Positions 31,813-40,310 of a stretch of 64,000 nucleotides of DNA are shown here, piece after piece (positions within the stretch are counted from its first letter, which is position 1; the number at the start of each line of letters is the position of its first letter). The stretch comes from Streptomyces sp. SCUT-3. GTDB lineage: Bacteria > Actinomycetota > Actinomycetes > Streptomycetales > Streptomycetaceae. The notes under the pieces were generated by a model. It was given only the letters and a program-made list of their open reading frames with translations, ran no database searches and was not told the DNA's origin. A program made the position numbers and the translations under genes. The DNA lies in NCBI RefSeq assembly GCF_014083985.1, contig NZ_CP046907.1:4963501-5027500 (forward strand), in the 5' to 3' direction.

Positions 31813-34194
31813 ATGTCCCTGAAACCCCCACCGGCCCGCGGCCGTCACCGCGCCCTGGCCGCGGGCTGCTCGCTCGCCCTGGCCGGCACCGCGCTCTCCC
31901 TCACCGGCGGCGGCGCCGTGCAGGCGGCCTCCGCCGACATCGTCATCAGCCAGGTCTACGGCGGCGGCGGGAACTCCGGATCCCCGTACACCCACGACTT
32001 CGTCGAGCTGTACAACCGCGGGACCGGCCCGGTGTCCGTGACCGGCTGGACCGTCCAGTACGCCTCCGCCACCGGCTCCTCGTGGACGAGGACCACGCTG
32101 TCGGGCACCATCGCCCCCGGCGCGTACTACCTGGTGCAGCAGGCCGCCGGCACCGGCAGCGGCTCGGCGCTGCCCGCCGCCGACGCCACCGGCAGCACCG
32201 CGATGAGCGCCACGACGGGCAAGGTCGCCCTCGTCACCGGCGGCACGGCGCTGACCTGCAGCACCGGCTGCGCCTCCAGGAGCGGGGTGAAGGACTTCGT
32301 CGGCTACGGCAGCAGCGCCTCCTCCTCGGAGACCTCCCCGACCGCCACCCTGTCCGCCACCACCGCCGCGGTGCGCGCCGCGGGCGGCGCCACGGACACC
32401 GACAACAACGCGGCCGACTTCTCGGCGTCCGCCCCGACCCCGCGCAACTCCAGCCACAGCGGCGGCGGTGGCGGTGGCGGCGGCACCCGCATCCGCGACG
32501 TCCAGGGCGCCCGCCACGTCTCGGCGCTGGCCGGGAAGAGCGTCACCGACGTGCCCGGCGTGGTCACCGCGGTGGGCGCTGCCGGCTTCTGGATGCAGGA
32601 TGCCGCCCCGGACTCCGACCCGGCGACCAGCGAGGGCATCTACGTCCACGCCGGTTCGGCGCCCGGCGTCTCGGTCGCCGACTCGGTGAAGGTGTCCGGC
32701 ACGGTCACCGAGTACCGTTCCGGAGGCAGCGCCTCGACCTCCCTGACCCTCACCGAGATCACCTCCCCGGCGGTGACGGTCCTCGCGTCCGGCGCCGCCC
32801 TGCCCGCCGCGACGGTGGTCGGCTCCGGCGGCCGGGTCCCGCCGGGCGCCGTGATCGACGACGACGCCACCGGCGACGTGGAGACCTCCGGCACCTTCCA
32901 GCCCGCCACGGACGGCATCGACTTCTGGGAGTCGCTGGAGGGCATGCGGGTCCGGATCGACGGCGCCGCGGTCGTCGGGCCCCGCTCCTCCTACGGCGAG
33001 GTCCCGGTCGTCCCGCAGGGCAGCGGCACCCGCAGCGCCCGCGGCGGCATCGTGGTGCAGTCCGGCGACCACAACCCCGAGCGGGTGATCCTGGACGACG
33101 TCCTGGCGCCCACCCCGACGGTGGACGTCGGCGACACCCTGACCGGCTCCACGGTCGGCGTCCTCGACTACGGGTACGGCAACTTCAAGCTCCTGCCCAC
33201 CGCCACCCCCTCGGTGACCAGAGGCGGGATCACCGCCGAGACCACCGCGGCACCCTCCGCGGACCAGCTGTCCGCCGCCACGTTCAACGTGGAGAACCTG
33301 GACCCGTCCGACCCGCAGGCCACCTTCGACGCGCTCGCCCGGACGATCGTGAACAACCTCAAGGCCCCCGACCTGGTGGCCCTCGAGGAGATCCAGGACA
33401 ACAGCGGCCCCACCGACGACGGCACCGTGGCGGCCGACCGCACCATGGCCAAGCTGACCGCCGCGATCAGCGCCGCCGGCGGGCCGGGCTACTCCTACCG
33501 CCAGATCAACCCGGCGAACAACCAGGACGGCGGCCAGACCGGCGGCAACATCCGCCAGGTCTTCCTGTACCGCACGGACCGCGGCCTGGCCTTCACCGAC
33601 CGCCCCGGAGCGACGGCGACCACGGCCACCTCGGTGACCGGCACCGGCGGCGTGCCGGCGCTGACGTACTCCCCGGGCCGCGTCGACCCGTCGAACTCGG
33701 CGTTCTCCGGCAGCCGCAAGCCGCTGGCCGGCGAGTTCACCTGGAAGGGCAAGCCGGTCTTCGTCATCGCCAACCACTTCAACTCCAAGGGCGGCGACGA
33801 CCCGCTGTTCGGCCGCAAGCAGCCGCCGACCCGCTCCAGCGAGACCCAGCGGCACGCCCAGGCCGCCGCAGTGGACGCCTTCGTCGACCGGATCCTGGCC
33901 GTCGACGCCAACGCGCGGGTGATCGTCCTCGGCGACATCAACGACTTCGAGTTCTCGCGCACCGCCGACATCCTGACGGCCGGCGGATCCCTGGTGGACC
34001 TGCCCCGCACGCTCCCCGCGGCGGAGCGCTACACCTACGTCTACGAGGGCAACTCCCAGGTGCTGGACCACATCCTGATCTCGCCGTCCCTGGCCTCGAC
34101 GGCGTACGCGTACGACATCGTGCACGTCAACAGCGAGTTCGCCGTCCAGATGAGCGACCACGACCCGCAGGTCGTGCGCATCCCGCTGCCCTGA
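31813..34194 (+). CDS. Secreted ExeM/NucH-like nuclease with lamin-tail domain
   Basis: A 793-residue exported protein with a Sec signal (HRALAAGCSLALAGTALSLT, cleavage near VQAAS). An N-terminal lamin-tail domain (DIVISQVYGGGGNSGSPYTH, DFVELYNRGTGPVSVTGWTV) is followed by a Gly-rich hinge, an OB-like segment, and a C-terminal endonuclease/exonuclease/phosphatase domain: ATFNVENLDP, LVALEEIQDNSGPTDDG, VIANHFNSKGGDDPLFG, VIVLGDINDFEFS and SDHDPQVV. The catalytic Asp/Asn/His residues are present. ExeM/NucH-type enzymes degrade extracellular DNA. It precedes the M23 peptidase gene but a hairpin separates them. Confidence 0.94.
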   Translation: MSLKPPPARGRHRALAAGCSLALAGTALSLTGGGAVQAASADIVISQVYGGGGNSGSPYTHDFVELYNRGTGPVSVTGWTVQYASATGSSWTRTTLSGTIAPGAYYLVQQAAGTGSGSALPAADATGSTAMSATTGKVALVTGGTALTCSTGCASRSGVKDFVGYGSSASSSETSPTATLSATTAAVRAAGGATDTDNNAADFSASAPTPRNSSHSGGGGGGGGTRIRDVQGARHVSALAGKSVTDVPGVVTAVGAAGFWMQDAAPDSDPATSEGIYVHAGSAPGVSVADSVKVSGTVTEYRSGGSASTSLTLTEITSPAVTVLASGAALPAATVVGSGGRVPPGAVIDDDATGDVETSGTFQPATDGIDFWESLEGMRVRIDGAAVVGPRSSYGEVPVVPQGSGTRSARGGIVVQSGDHNPERVILDDVLAPTPTVDVGDTLTGSTVGVLDYGYGNFKLLPTATPSVTRGGITAETTAAPSADQLSAATFNVENLDPSDPQATFDALARTIVNNLKAPDLVALEEIQDNSGPTDDGTVAADRTMAKLTAAISAAGGPGYSYRQINPANNQDGGQTGGNIRQVFLYRTDRGLAFTDRPGATATTATSVTGTGGVPALTYSPGRVDPSNSAFSGSRKPLAGEFTWKGKPVFVIANHFNSKGGDDPLFGRKQPPTRSSETQRHAQAAAVDAFVDRILAVDANARVIVLGDINDFEFSRTADILTAGGSLVDLPRTLPAAERYTYVYEGNSQVLDHILISPSLASTAYAYDIVHVNSEFAVQMSDHDPQVVRIPLP

Positions 34195-34198
34195 CCCC

Positions 34199-34246
34199 GG
34201 ACGGGCGGGGCGCGTCCTCCCGGGCGCGTCCCGCACCCGCCCGTCC
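34199..34246 (+). terminator. Hairpin terminator after secreted nuclease gene
   Basis: GGACGGGCGGG pairs with CCCGCCCGTCC across a 26-nt loop that can itself fold. It lies directly after the nuclease stop. Confidence 0.6.
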
Positions 34247-34295
34247 CGCACCTCTCCTGCTGTTCACGCTGTCCATCACTCACGAGGAGAAAACG

Positions 34296-35270
34296 ATGCG
34301 CATTCGGAACAGTGAGGCAACAGCCCGGTCACCGCGTGCGGCCCGGCCCGTCCCGGGAGTGTCCCGGCGCACCCTGCTGGCCGGCCTGGGCACCGGTCTC
34401 GGCATGTCCCTGGCGGGCCTGGCGGGCCCGGCCGCGCGGGCGTTCGCCGCGACGCCGAAGGACGCCCGCTGGTGCAACCCGGCCCTGGGGCACTTCCCCT
34501 CCGGCGGGCACTACGGGGCGCCGCGCGGCAGTTACCCCCACGCCGGGCAGGACATCACGAACTCGGTGGGCACCGCGGTCTACGCGGCGGCCGCCGGAAC
34601 GGTGGTCCGGCGGGGCACGGGCGTGCTCACGGGCCGCACCGGCTACGGCCTCGTCATCGCGCACGGCAACGGGCAGTACACCTACTACGGGCACCTCAGC
34701 GTGTTCCGGGTCGCCCTGAACGCCACGGTCGCCGCCGGGCAGCGCATCGCCGACATGGGGGCCACGGGCAACGTCACCGGGCCGCACCTGCACTTCGAGA
34801 CCCACTCGGGCGGGCTGGGCTCCACCGTCGACCCGGTCGCCTTCATGGCCGCCCGCGGTGTCGACCTGGGCGGCGGCTGGCCGCGCATCGACCCGGGGGC
34901 GAACGGCGAGACCGTGAAGGTGGTCCAGTACCTGATGAAGCAGCACGGGTACGCGCTGGAGACCGACGGGTACTACGGACCGGTGTCGTCCGACGCGGTC
35001 AAGAGGTTCCAGGCGTCGCGCGGCCTGGTCGCCGACGGGCAGGTCGGCCCGGCGACGTGGCCGAAACTGGTCTACACGCTCCGGCAGGGCAGCAGTGGCT
35101 CGCACGTGCGGGCCCTGCAGGTCGCGCTCAACAAGCGCAGCGCCGGACTGGTGGTCGACGGCGGCTTCGGCTCGGTGACCTACACGGCGGTGCGGAACTT
35201 CCAGAGCGTCAACCGGCTCCTGGTGGACGGCGAGGCCGGCCCGGTCACCTGGGAGGCACTGGTCGGCTGA
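34296..35270 (+). CDS. Tat-exported M23 peptidase with two peptidoglycan-binding domains
   Basis: A 324-residue cell-wall hydrolase. The N-terminus has a twin-arginine signal (VSRRTLLAGLGTGLGMSLAG, cleavage near AFAAT). The LytM/M23 domain follows (about residues 65-190) with zinc ligands in SYPHAGQDI and NVTGPHLHFETHSG. Two peptidoglycan-binding domain 1 repeats come after: NGETVKVVQYLMKQHGY with SSDAVKRFQASRGLVADGQV, and SGSHVRALQVALNKRS with YTAVRNFQSVNRLLVDGEAG. It should cleave cross-bridges in peptidoglycan. ATG with GAGGAGAAA upstream. Confidence 0.94.
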   Translation: MRIRNSEATARSPRAARPVPGVSRRTLLAGLGTGLGMSLAGLAGPAARAFAATPKDARWCNPALGHFPSGGHYGAPRGSYPHAGQDITNSVGTAVYAAAAGTVVRRGTGVLTGRTGYGLVIAHGNGQYTYYGHLSVFRVALNATVAAGQRIADMGATGNVTGPHLHFETHSGGLGSTVDPVAFMAARGVDLGGGWPRIDPGANGETVKVVQYLMKQHGYALETDGYYGPVSSDAVKRFQASRGLVADGQVGPATWPKLVYTLRQGSSGSHVRALQVALNKRSAGLVVDGGFGSVTYTAVRNFQSVNRLLVDGEAGPVTWEALVG

Positions 35271-35278
35271 CGACCCGT

Positions 35279-35340
35279 ACGGGCCCCCACGGCGGACTCC
35301 CGGCGCACGTTGCCGGGGAGTGCCCGCCGTGGGGGCCCGT
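35279..35340. terminator. Large bidirectional hairpin terminator
   Basis: A 17-bp perfect outer stem (ACGGGCCCCCACGGCGG with its complement) encloses a second inner stem. It sits between the convergent M23 peptidase and DUF397 genes. Confidence 0.85.
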
Positions 35341-35348
35341 GCGCGGCG

Positions 35349-35552
35349 TCAGGTGTGGGGGAAGGCGCTGCGTCTTATGCCGGCCACGAAGGCGCTCCAG
35401 GCCAGGGCGGGGACGGTCAGGACCGGCCCCGCCGGATTCTTGCTGTCGCGGAGGGCGACGACCCCCGTTATGTTCCGTGCGACCTCTATGCACTCCCCCG
35501 TGGCTCCGCTGTAGCTGCTCTTGCGGAACTCGAACCCCGTTGGGTCGGTCAC
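35349..35552 (-). CDS. DUF397 protein, partner of XRE regulator (module 2)
   Basis: A 67-residue DUF397 protein: TGFEFRKSSYSGATGECIEV, GVVALRDSKNPAGPVLTVP, LAWSAFVAGIRRSAF. The GTG start lies immediately after the TAG of the upstream XRE gene with no gap, so translation is likely coupled. It is the second such pair in the window and differs clearly in sequence from module 1. No divergent HATPase gene accompanies this copy. Confidence 0.92.
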   Translation of the reverse strand: MTDPTGFEFRKSSYSGATGECIEVARNITGVVALRDSKNPAGPVLTVPALAWSAFVAGIRRSAFPHT

Positions 35553-36434
35553 CTACATCTCCTCGGTCAGATCGCTTATCAGGGTGCGGGACTCGTCCGG
35601 CGACAGCGCGGACCTGCACACGTTGTCGAACAGCCCCCGATGACGCTCCGCGTCCTCCTCGCTCTCCAACCACAGTGTGGTGCCGGCGGTCTCCACGTAG
35701 ACCACGTCCAGCGAGGTCGGCTCGTCGAACCCCACGATGACGAACGGCCCGGTCATCGAGGCGTGCGCCCCCGCGCTGAACGGCAGGACCTGGAGGGTGA
35801 CGTTGGGCATGGCGGAGGCTTCCACCAGGCGCTGGAGCTGGAATCGCATCGTGGTCCGGCCGCCCACCTGCTGGCGCAGCGCGGCCTCGCAGACGACGGC
35901 GTGCAGTTGCAGGGGGTTCTCGCGGGTCAGCCGGGCCTGCCGTGCCAGCCGGGCCTGGACGAAGTGCTCGACCTCGTCGGCGTCCTGCCACACGTCGTCG
36001 GCGGAGGCGACGGCCCGCGCGTACTGGGCGGTCTGGAGCAGGCCGGGGACCAGGTGGTTCTGGTAGGTGCGGATCGTGGACGCGCCGTCCTCGAGCTGGA
36101 TGTACTCGACGAGGTCGCCCAGGGCCGAGTACTCCTTCCACCAGCCCGAGGCGCGGCGGCGCTGGCGGTCCGCGTGGGCCAGGGCGAGGAACCGGTTGCG
36201 CAGGGGGCTGTTGCGCGCGACCCCGTACAGGTCGCACAGGGTGTGCAGGTCGGGCTCCCGCACGGGGGAGACGCCCCGCTCGATCTTGGCGATCTTGGTC
36301 TGGGTGGCGGTCAGGGCGGCCGCGGCCTGGGGCTGCGACAGGCCGCTGGTGTCCCTGAGCCGGTGCAGTTCGCCCCCCAGCTTCCGGCCGAGGACGGTTG
36401 ACATGCGCCCCGCGGGCGCTTGGCGGTGTGGCAT
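35553..36434 (-). CDS. WhiJ-like XRE regulator with DUF5753 domain (module 2)
   Basis: A 293-residue regulator with an XRE helix-turn-helix (LGGELHRLRDTSGLSQPQAA, LTATQTKIAKIERGVSPVRE) followed by DUF5753 (GWWKEYSALGDLVEYIQLED, HLVPGLLQTAQYAR, PLQLHAVVCEAALRQQVGG, MPNVTLQVLPFSAG, ESEEDAERHRGLFDNV). This is the Scr1/WhiJ type that works with DUF397 partners. ATG with GGGAGG upstream. A good -10/-35 pair and a long perfect palindrome lie in its upstream region, suggesting autoregulation. Confidence 0.93.
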   Translation of the reverse strand: MPHRQAPAGRMSTVLGRKLGGELHRLRDTSGLSQPQAAAALTATQTKIAKIERGVSPVREPDLHTLCDLYGVARNSPLRNRFLALAHADRQRRRASGWWKEYSALGDLVEYIQLEDGASTIRTYQNHLVPGLLQTAQYARAVASADDVWQDADEVEHFVQARLARQARLTRENPLQLHAVVCEAALRQQVGGRTTMRFQLQRLVEASAMPNVTLQVLPFSAGAHASMTGPFVIVGFDEPTSLDVVYVETAGTTLWLESEEDAERHRGLFDNVCRSALSPDESRTLISDLTEEM

Positions 36435-36465
36435 GGGTGTGAACCTCCCTGACGAGCGGCCACAG

Positions 36466-36493
36466 TCTGTAGCCGTTCGTGTGTGCTGCGCAA
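36466..36493 (-). promoter_or_regulatory. Probable promoter of XRE-DUF397 module 2
   Basis: On the minus strand TTGCGC (36493-36488), a 16-bp spacer and TACAGA (36471-36466) lie about 32 nt upstream of the ATG. Confidence 0.45.
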
Positions 36494-36512
36494 GCGAGGC
36501 CCTGGCATCTCA

Positions 36513-36536
36513 CTCCCGGGAATGAATTCCCGGGAG
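36513..36536. promoter_or_regulatory. Perfect 11-bp palindrome, probable operator
   Basis: CTCCCGGGAAT-GA-ATTCCCGGGAG sits about 20 bp upstream of the -35 of the module-2 XRE gene and about 90 bp from the divergent ABC promoter. It is a likely binding site for a dimeric regulator, possibly the XRE protein. Confidence 0.55.
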
Positions 36537-36603
36537 CGGTGTGCGAATCGGGGCGGGCGGAGCGCTCCGGGGGCGCGGGGGCGGGGTGCGCCGTACGGGT
36601 TGC

Positions 36604-36650
36604 CGACAGTCGTGTCGATAACGTGCCCTATGATGCCGACAGGAGTGTCG
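36604..36650 (+). promoter_or_regulatory. ABC-operon promoter with two CGACA-N4-TGTCG operators
   Basis: Two inverted repeats, CGACA-GTCG-TGTCG (36604-36617) and CGACA-GGAG-TGTCG (36637-36650), share identical arms and are 33 bp apart. Between them lies TATGAT (36629-36634), a strong -10. The first copy overlaps the -35 zone and the second the start point, a clear repressor layout. The operon's own TetR is the obvious candidate. Confidence 0.65.
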
Positions 36651-36757
36651 TCAAGGTTCGGCAAAGTGCTGCCCGCGCCGGTACCGCCGTGCCGCGTGCG
36701 GACCCGCCGTCCCCCGCCCACCCCGTGTCCTGTGCCCCCCGTATCCGGGAGTCCCCC

Positions 36758-37885
36758 GTGTTCCTCGCACTACGCGACCTGCGGTTCGCCCGCGGCCGCT
36801 TCGCCCTCATGGGAGCCGTGGTCGCGCTGATCGCCGTCCTGGGCGTGCTGCTGTCCGGCCTCGCCTCGGGTCTGGCCGACGCCGGCATCTCCGGCCTGCG
36901 CGCCCTGCCCAACACCCACATGGCCTTCGACGCCAAGGCCACCAGCGAGCAGTTCTCCCGCTCCACGGTCGAGAAGGAGGACTGGCGGGCGTGGGCCGCG
37001 GCACCCGGCGTCGAGGAGGCCGTGCCGTTCGGCAACACCCTGGCGAACGCCGTGGTCACCGAGGGCCGGAAGAAGGGCGCCGACGTCAACCTCGCCGTCT
37101 TCGGCATGCCCTCCGACTCCTACCTCGCCCCCGAGCCCACCGAGGGCAAGGGGATCGCGGCCGGCAGCAACGGCATCGTCATCAGCCGGGAGATCGCCGA
37201 CGAGGGCGTGGAGGTCGGCGACGAGCTCACCGTCGACAAGAGCGACATCCGGCTGACCGTCGTCGGCACCGTCGACGAGACCGCCTCCTACGGCCACATC
37301 GGCGTCGTCTACGCCGACCTGGAGACCTGGCGCCACCTGCACTACGGCCTCCCCGGCGAACTGCCCGCCTCCGCCCGCGACCAGGCCACCGCCGTCGCCC
37401 TGAAGCTGGCCCCCGGGGCCGACACCGCCGCCGTCGAGAAGGCCACCGGCACCCGCGCCGACGACAAGGAGGCCACCTACGGGGCCTCGCCCGGCTACAC
37501 CGCCGAGTCCAGCACCATGGCGCTGATCCAGGGCTTCCTCTACGCCATCTCCGCCCTCGTCGTCGGCGCGTTCTTCACCGTCTGGACGGTCCAGCGCAAG
37601 GCCGAGATCGCCCTGCTGAAGGCCCTCGGCGCCTCCACCGGCTACGTCCTCAAGGACGCCATGGCCCAGGTCGTCACCGTCCTGGTCGTGTCGACCGCCG
37701 CGGGCACCGGGGTCGGCCTGGCCCTGGGCAGCGCCATGATCGGCAAGGCCCCCTTCTCCCTCACCGCCGCCGCCGTGGGCACCTCCTCCGGCCTGCTGAT
37801 CGTCCTGGGCGTGATCGGCGCCGTCGTCGCCGTCCGCCGCATCACCGCCGTCGACCCCCTCACCGCGCTGGGAGCCAACCGATGA
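36758..37885 (+). CDS. ABC transporter permease, FtsX/MacB type
   Basis: A 375-residue permease. One N-terminal transmembrane helix (FALMGAVVALIAVLGVLLSG), a long MacB-like extracytoplasmic domain (AVPFGNTLANAVVTEGRKKG, EIADEGVEVGDELTVDKSDI), then three C-terminal helices (LIQGFLYAISALVVGAFFTV, QVVTVLVVSTAAGTGVGLAL, GLLIVLGVIGAVVAV) joined by ALLKALGAST. This is the FtsX architecture of exporters for drugs, peptides or lipoproteins. GTG start with GGGAG. Its TGA overlaps the ATPase ATG (ATGA). It heads an operon with ATPase and, past a hairpin, a TetR gene. Confidence 0.92.
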   Translation: MFLALRDLRFARGRFALMGAVVALIAVLGVLLSGLASGLADAGISGLRALPNTHMAFDAKATSEQFSRSTVEKEDWRAWAAAPGVEEAVPFGNTLANAVVTEGRKKGADVNLAVFGMPSDSYLAPEPTEGKGIAAGSNGIVISREIADEGVEVGDELTVDKSDIRLTVVGTVDETASYGHIGVVYADLETWRHLHYGLPGELPASARDQATAVALKLAPGADTAAVEKATGTRADDKEATYGASPGYTAESSTMALIQGFLYAISALVVGAFFTVWTVQRKAEIALLKALGASTGYVLKDAMAQVVTVLVVSTAAGTGVGLALGSAMIGKAPFSLTAAAVGTSSGLLIVLGVIGAVVAVRRITAVDPLTALGANR

Positions 37886-38610
37886 CCACCCCCGCCACCA
37901 CCGCCGCCGACGGCCGGGAGGGAACCGGCCGGGAGCAGTCCGGCCTGCGGCTGACCGGCGTCACCCTCGTCCTGGGCGACGGGGACACCGCCGTCACGGC
38001 CCTGGACGGCGTCGACCTGACGGTGCGGCCCGGCGAGTTCGTCGCCGTCGTCGGCCCCTCCGGCTCCGGCAAGTCCAGCCTGCTCGCCGTCGCCGGCGGC
38101 CTCCAGCGCCCCACCTCCGGGACCGTGCACGTCGACGACACGGAGCTGACCGCGCTGAACGAGCGCGGACGCACCGCCGCCCGCCGCCGCCACATCGGCT
38201 ACGTCTTCCAGCAGTCCAACCTGCTGGCCTCCCTCACCGTGCGCGAGCAGCTCCTGCTGCCCCTGCACATCGACGGACGCCTCGACGCCGCCGCCCGCAA
38301 GCGCGCCGACGAGCTGATCGCCGCGGTGGACCTCACCCACCGCGCCGGCGCCCGGCCGCACCAGCTCTCCGGCGGCGAGCGCCAGCGGGCCGGCCTCGCC
38401 CGCGCCCTGATGGCCTCCCCGTCCGTGCTGCTCGTGGACGAGCCCACCTCCGCCCTGGACCGGGCCCGCGCGGCCGAGGCGGTGCGGCTGCTCGCCGAGC
38501 AGACCCACGCGCAGTCCACCGCCACCGTCATGGTCACCCACGACACGGCGACCCTGGACGCGGCCGACCGCGTCCACGAGATGATGGACGGCAGGCTGAC
38601 CCGCGCCTGA
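37882..38610 (+). CDS. ABC transporter ATP-binding protein, LolD/MacB type
   Basis: A 242-residue ATPase with Walker A GPSGSGKSS, Q-loop YVFQQSNLLASLT, signature LSGGERQRAGLARALM, Walker B VLLVDEPTSALD and H-loop VMVTHDTATLDAADRVHEM. This matches the LolD/MacB group that partners FtsX-type permeases. A 20-residue polar N-terminal extension precedes the domain. It is translationally coupled to the permease gene and followed by a strong hairpin. Confidence 0.95.
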   Translation: MTTPATTAADGREGTGREQSGLRLTGVTLVLGDGDTAVTALDGVDLTVRPGEFVAVVGPSGSGKSSLLAVAGGLQRPTSGTVHVDDTELTALNERGRTAARRRHIGYVFQQSNLLASLTVREQLLLPLHIDGRLDAAARKRADELIAAVDLTHRAGARPHQLSGGERQRAGLARALMASPSVLLVDEPTSALDRARAAEAVRLLAEQTHAQSTATVMVTHDTATLDAADRVHEMMDGRLTRA

Positions 38611-38627
38611 CCCGGTCGGCCGCCCCG

Positions 38628-38664
38628 GCGGTCCGGGCCGGCCCCCGCGGCCGGCCCGGACCGC
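38628..38664 (+). terminator. Strong 16-bp hairpin between ABC genes and tetR
   Basis: GCGGTCCGGGCCGGCC and its exact complement enclose a 5-nt loop. It could attenuate or end transcription so that TetR is made at a lower level than the transporter. Confidence 0.75.
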
Positions 38665-38702
38665 CCGTACCGACCCGACCAGTCAGCAGGAGTCCGCCCG
38701 GC

Positions 38703-39308
38703 ATGCCGAAGATCACCGCCGCCACCGTCGCCGAACACCACGCCCAGCGGCGCCGGGCGCTGATCGACGCGGCCGTGGACATCCTGGTCGCCGAGGGCGC
38801 CTCCGCGGTGACCCCCGCGGCGGTCGGCGCCCGGGCGGGCCTGGCCCGCTCCAGCGTCTACCAGTACTTCGACTCCACCGCGGCCCTGCTGGCCACCGTC
38901 GTCGAGGAGGCGTTCCCCCGTGCGAACGCCGCCCTGGCCGAGGCCATGGAGGGCGCGGCCGGCCCGGGGGAACGCCTGGACGCCTACATCACCACCACCG
39001 TCCGGCTGGCGGCCGAGGGCGCCCACCGGCCCGCCGCGGCCCTGATGGCCGCCGACCTCCACCCCGCCTGCCGCGAGAGGATCGTGGAACTGCACCTGGA
39101 GCAGGTGGCGCCGTTGACGGAGGCCGTCCGCGACCTGGGCGTCCCCGACCCCGACCTCAGCGCCGGCCTGGTCGGGGGAGTGGTGCAGGCGGCGATGGCG
39201 GCCGCCGAGGGCGGCGCCGACCCCGGGGCGGTCACCGCCCGGGCGCTCGACCTGGTCCACCGGGGCCTGGACGCGCAGAGGACGCAGAAGGCGCCGGACG
39301 GCCGGTGA
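38703..39308 (+). CDS. TetR family transcriptional regulator
   Basis: A 201-residue TetR protein. The N-terminal helix-turn-helix is AALIDAAVDILVAEGAS-like (here RRALIDAAVDILVAEGASAV, TPAAVGARAGLARSSVYQYF). The C-terminal ligand domain is Ala-rich with no recognisable ligand motif. ATG with AGGAG upstream at somewhat long spacing. Genetic context suggests it represses the upstream ABC operon through the paired CGACA-N4-TGTCG sites; it has no separate promoter that I can identify. Confidence 0.9.
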   Translation: MPKITAATVAEHHAQRRRALIDAAVDILVAEGASAVTPAAVGARAGLARSSVYQYFDSTAALLATVVEEAFPRANAALAEAMEGAAGPGERLDAYITTTVRLAAEGAHRPAAALMAADLHPACRERIVELHLEQVAPLTEAVRDLGVPDPDLSAGLVGGVVQAAMAAAEGGADPGAVTARALDLVHRGLDAQRTQKAPDGR

Positions 39309-39585
39309 CCCCGGAGCCCCGGAGTCCCGGGCCCGCCGGGCGTTCCCGGGCCCGTCCGGTGCCTCTCCCGCGCGGCCTCCGGGTCCCTTCCGCGTGCCTT
39401 CCGTGTGCTCCCGGTTCCCCTCCGGCGCCTCTCCGGCGCCCTTCCGCGAGCCGGCGCCCGGCGCCGCCGACTGTAGGAATCCCACAGGGTCTCGGTGACG
39501 GCGCTGTGGAAGGCCGGTTCTTCCTCCCGCCGTCCGGACCGATAGCTTTCGGGAGGAAGAGTCGACAACAGAGAAGGGTGCTCCC
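39309..39585 (+). promoter_or_regulatory. fabG leader with 11-bp inverted repeat
   Basis: TCTTCCTCCCG (39519-39529) and CGGGAGGAAGA (39550-39560) form a perfect inverted repeat around a 20-nt loop, 25 nt before the fabG TTG. TAGGAAT about 39474 is a possible -10. The first part of the gap is simple C-rich DNA. The repeat may be an operator or an RNA hairpin; no regulator gene for it is nearby. Confidence 0.45.
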
Positions 39586-40305
39586 TTGAGCCGCTCGGTA
39601 CTGGTCACCGGAGGAAACCGGGGAATCGGCCTCGCCATCGCGCGCGCCTTCGCCGAGAGCGGCGAGAAGGTCGCCGTCACCTACCGTTCCGGCGAGCCCC
39701 CTCAGGAGCTGACCGACCTGGGCTGCCTGGCGGTCAGGTGCGACATCACCGACCCCGAGCAGGTGGAGCAGGCCTACAAGGAGATCGAGGAGAAGCACGG
39801 TCCGGTGGAGGTGCTGGTGGCCAACGCCGGCGTCACCAAGGACCAGCTCCTCCTGCGGATGTCCGAGGAGGACTTCACCTCCGTGGTGGACACCAACCTC
39901 ACCGGCACCTTCCGCGTCGTCAAGCGGGCCTCCCGGGGGATGCTGCGCGCCCGCAAGGGCCGCGTCGTGCTGATCTCCTCGGTGGTCGGCCTGATGGGCT
40001 CGGCCGGGCAGGCCAACTACGCCGCCTCCAAGGCCGGTCTCGTCGGCTTCGCACGCAGCCTCGCCCGCGAGCTCGGCTCGCGCAACATCACGATCAACGT
40101 CGTCGCCCCCGGTTTCGTCGACACCGACATGACCAGGGCGCTGGGCGAGGAGCGCAGGGCCGAGATCGCCGGGCAGATCCCGCTCGCCCGCTACGCGGAG
40201 CCGGCGGAGATCGCCGCCTCGGTCCGCTTCCTCGCGTCCGACGACGCCGCATACATCACCGGAGCCGTCATTCCCGTCGACGGCGGATTGGGCATGGGTC
40301 ACTGA
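39586..40305 (+). CDS. fabG: 3-oxoacyl-ACP reductase FabG
   Basis: A 239-residue SDR enzyme that reduces beta-ketoacyl-ACP with NADPH in type II fatty acid synthesis. Motifs are complete: TGGNRGIG, CDITDPEQV, NAGVTKDQLLLRM, the catalytic Ser in VLISSVVGLMGSAGQ, YAASK, and VAPGFVDTDMT; it ends ITGAVIPVDGG. TTG start with AGAAGGG upstream, an uncommon initiation codon consistent with tuned expression. The fabI gene follows after 5 nt, so this is the actinobacterial mabA-inhA-like pair. Confidence 0.96.
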   Translation: MSRSVLVTGGNRGIGLAIARAFAESGEKVAVTYRSGEPPQELTDLGCLAVRCDITDPEQVEQAYKEIEEKHGPVEVLVANAGVTKDQLLLRMSEEDFTSVVDTNLTGTFRVVKRASRGMLRARKGRVVLISSVVGLMGSAGQANYAASKAGLVGFARSLARELGSRNITINVVAPGFVDTDMTRALGEERRAEIAGQIPLARYAEPAEIAASVRFLASDDAAYITGAVIPVDGGLGMGH

Positions 40306-40310
40306 TCACC

